20,475 nt of DNA, from NCBI GenBank assembly GCA_905250885.1, contig CAJNOQ010003374.1, positions 1-20,475 on the forward strand. The letters run 5' to 3'. The position numbers were made by a program, and so were the translations under genes. Shown here one piece after another: positions 19,273-20,475 of the stretch (position 1 is the first letter of the stretch; every line of letters begins with the position of its first letter). The notes under the pieces were generated by a model. The model was not told the DNA's origin. It ran no database searches and saw nothing but the letters and a program-made list of their open reading frames with translations. The DNA comes from Didymodactylos carnosus. Its lineage: Eukaryota > Rotifera > Eurotatoria > Philodinida > Philodinidae.

Positions 19273-20266
19273 TCAAATATGATGACAACAGTTTTATCGA
19301 TATAGTGCTTCGTCCATTTATTTAAGTATCTGTAATAAAGGACAGAGTCACACTACGACCTTCTGCTAATAATTTTCGAAAGTCTCTAGAAACTTCGATC
19401 CTAGAGAGAAATCCTTGTGTTTAGCGCGAGAACATCTAAAGGATAATAAATTTTTTCATTTCAAAATGTGATGTTCAGCAAATTTGTAATTTTGGTCCGC
19501 AACTATTGTTAAGGAGATTAACTGACGTTTGAGCGACCAACATTGCCCCGAACGACATGAAACCTGAATGAAGTTATGCGGTGAATAGCCATTATGTGAT
19601 CCAGTTACAGATGTACAGTTTCGCATGATGAAACTACTTTTCAAACTCACTCTCACACTGCCCGCGACACACTGCCAAAAGTATCCAAATCTGTACTACG
19701 AAAAATTCGGGGAAGATTTGGGTCCTGTTTGCAGTAATGTCGCTCGCTCACAAAAATTGGCACAAAAAGTTTTGGTGCAAAAATTATGTGGGACGGGAAA
19801 ATCAGCGATTCCAAAATTAGCCTGAAAAGCACGTCATCGACAAAAAATCAATTTTTGTAGAGAAATGAACAACCTGGTAAGCAAATTCATTGTAAAGTCT
19901 GAATCTCCGCATCGTTTAGTATATGTAAGTATCAAAAATTCGTAATTTGGGATGGAGTTTGTTGATAAAAAAATGAAAGTCTTTCGTAAGTGGTTTTCCA
20001 AACGGCTATTTTCGATAAAATGAGTGCACCCTCCTCAGCCCAATTCAAGACTCGTCCAAACTTACAGAATGTTCTCCTATATGTCTTGCATCTGTGATGA
20101 ATGCATAAACATGCATATGAATTAGTGCAAGAGACTACAACGAATGATGTGCGATTAGTAGATTTTTCTGAGCAAAAACTGGCTGAATCTAACGAAACAC
20201 TGAGGTCGAAGTATAGCATGGCAATTTTGGCTAAGGATTTTGATATATGCTATAGGAATCTCTGAC
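19273..20266. other. repeat-like non-coding stretch, nothing identified
   Basis: No supported gene. Open frames at 19456-19656 (minus), 19625-19825 (plus) and 19932-20219 (minus) lack recognisable motifs and splice context. Several segments (about 19480-19620 and 20010-20090) are less AT-rich than the gene introns, and their mixed composition suggests old mobile-element sequence. A small hairpin, ACAAAAA...TTTTTGT, lies near 19840-19858. Confidence 0.45.
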
Positions 20267-20392
20267 GTTTCGCCAAAAGACAATTCATCGTGCCGAAAAG
20301 TCATCCGACATTTCGCCAATTGGCTAAAGCGTACAAATTTTTGGCGAAATGACACTGACATTTCATCATGGTGAATTGTCTTTTGGCGAAAC
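20267..20392. repeat. nested palindromic element built from a TTTCGCC motif
   Basis: Outer arms 20267-20292 and 20367-20392 are reverse complements at 24 of 26 positions. Inside them a second pair, CATTTCGCCAA near 20309 and TTGGCGAAATG near 20341-20351, is also inverted. Degenerate copies occur between (GCCGAAAAGTCAT near 20293 and GACATTTCATC near 20357). The unit TTTCGCCAAAAGAC/TTTCGCCAAATGAC therefore recurs about five to six times on alternating strands over 126 bp. It looks like a MITE or satellite-type mobile repeat that can fold into a long hairpin. No flanking target duplication was established. Confidence 0.8.
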
Positions 20393-20475
20393 TGTTTTTT
20401 ACCTCTTGAAGCAATAATAATCTTCAACAAATTTTGCTTAAAAAAGCGAATTAGTGATCGGGAAATGGTATCTAT

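Noticed and set aside
19932..20219. 95-residue minus-strand frame
   Set aside because: Cys-rich middle looked suggestive, but spacing fits no known zinc finger and there is no supporting context.
20155..20430. 91-residue minus-strand frame over the palindromic repeat
   Set aside because: Its residues are just translations of the repeated TTTCGCC unit, so it is not a gene.
1..20475. tRNA, rRNA or CRISPR-type arrays
   Set aside because: I looked for cloverleaf-like arms with a TTCRANNC box and for regularly spaced direct repeats and saw none; a tRNAscan run would be decisive.

Overview
This is an AT-rich animal nuclear window, roughly 30% GC by eye. It carries intron-rich genes with GT-AG introns mostly 48-75 nt long. 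The gene set includes a DRC11/IQCA1 homologue (motile cilia), a WAC homologue, SNAPC3 (snRNA gene transcription) and a nuclear hormone receptor. A nuclear receptor points to Metazoa, and DRC11 points to an animal with motile cilia. Short introns, low GC, a Mab-21 relic and transposon debris fit a rotifer, most likely a bdelloid, but that taxonomic call is inference.

Left half (1-8979): the 5' part of IQCA1/DRC11 lies on the minus strand and runs off the left edge before its AAA domain. It is divergent from WAC (plus strand, 11 exons rebuilt, 444 aa, possible alternative last exon). About 1.4 kb of gene-free AT-rich DNA follows, then a two-exon SNAPC3 gene (427 aa) whose single intron is unusually long (1021 nt).

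Middle (8980-15862): after a 1.5 kb gene-free stretch comes a 13-exon nuclear receptor (540 aa). It has a complete C4 zinc-finger DNA-binding domain, and its C-terminus resembles the Rev-erb/E75/E78 group. It converges on a minus-strand gene for a 411-aa single-pass membrane protein with a signal peptide and a probable YWTD-type propeller ectodomain. A near-perfect 20-bp-arm hairpin overlaps the stop codon of that gene.

Right end (15863-20475): a graveyard of decayed sequence. It holds a relic resembling the N-terminal domain of GH31 glucosidase II, a 148-bp hAT-like MITE inserted at the end of an unidentified minus-strand exon, a LINE-type reverse transcriptase remnant, a Mab-21 domain fragment with an in-frame stop, and a nested palindromic repeat of a TTTCGCC motif. 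No intact gene was found there.

The genes have no evident functional link. Four basic eukaryotic functions (axoneme regulation, chromatin/transcription adaptor, snRNA transcription, nuclear receptor signalling) sit beside a repeat-rich zone. I found no convincing new multi-gene system; the most unusual items are the hairpins, the receptor's alternative C-termini and the MITE-capped exon.
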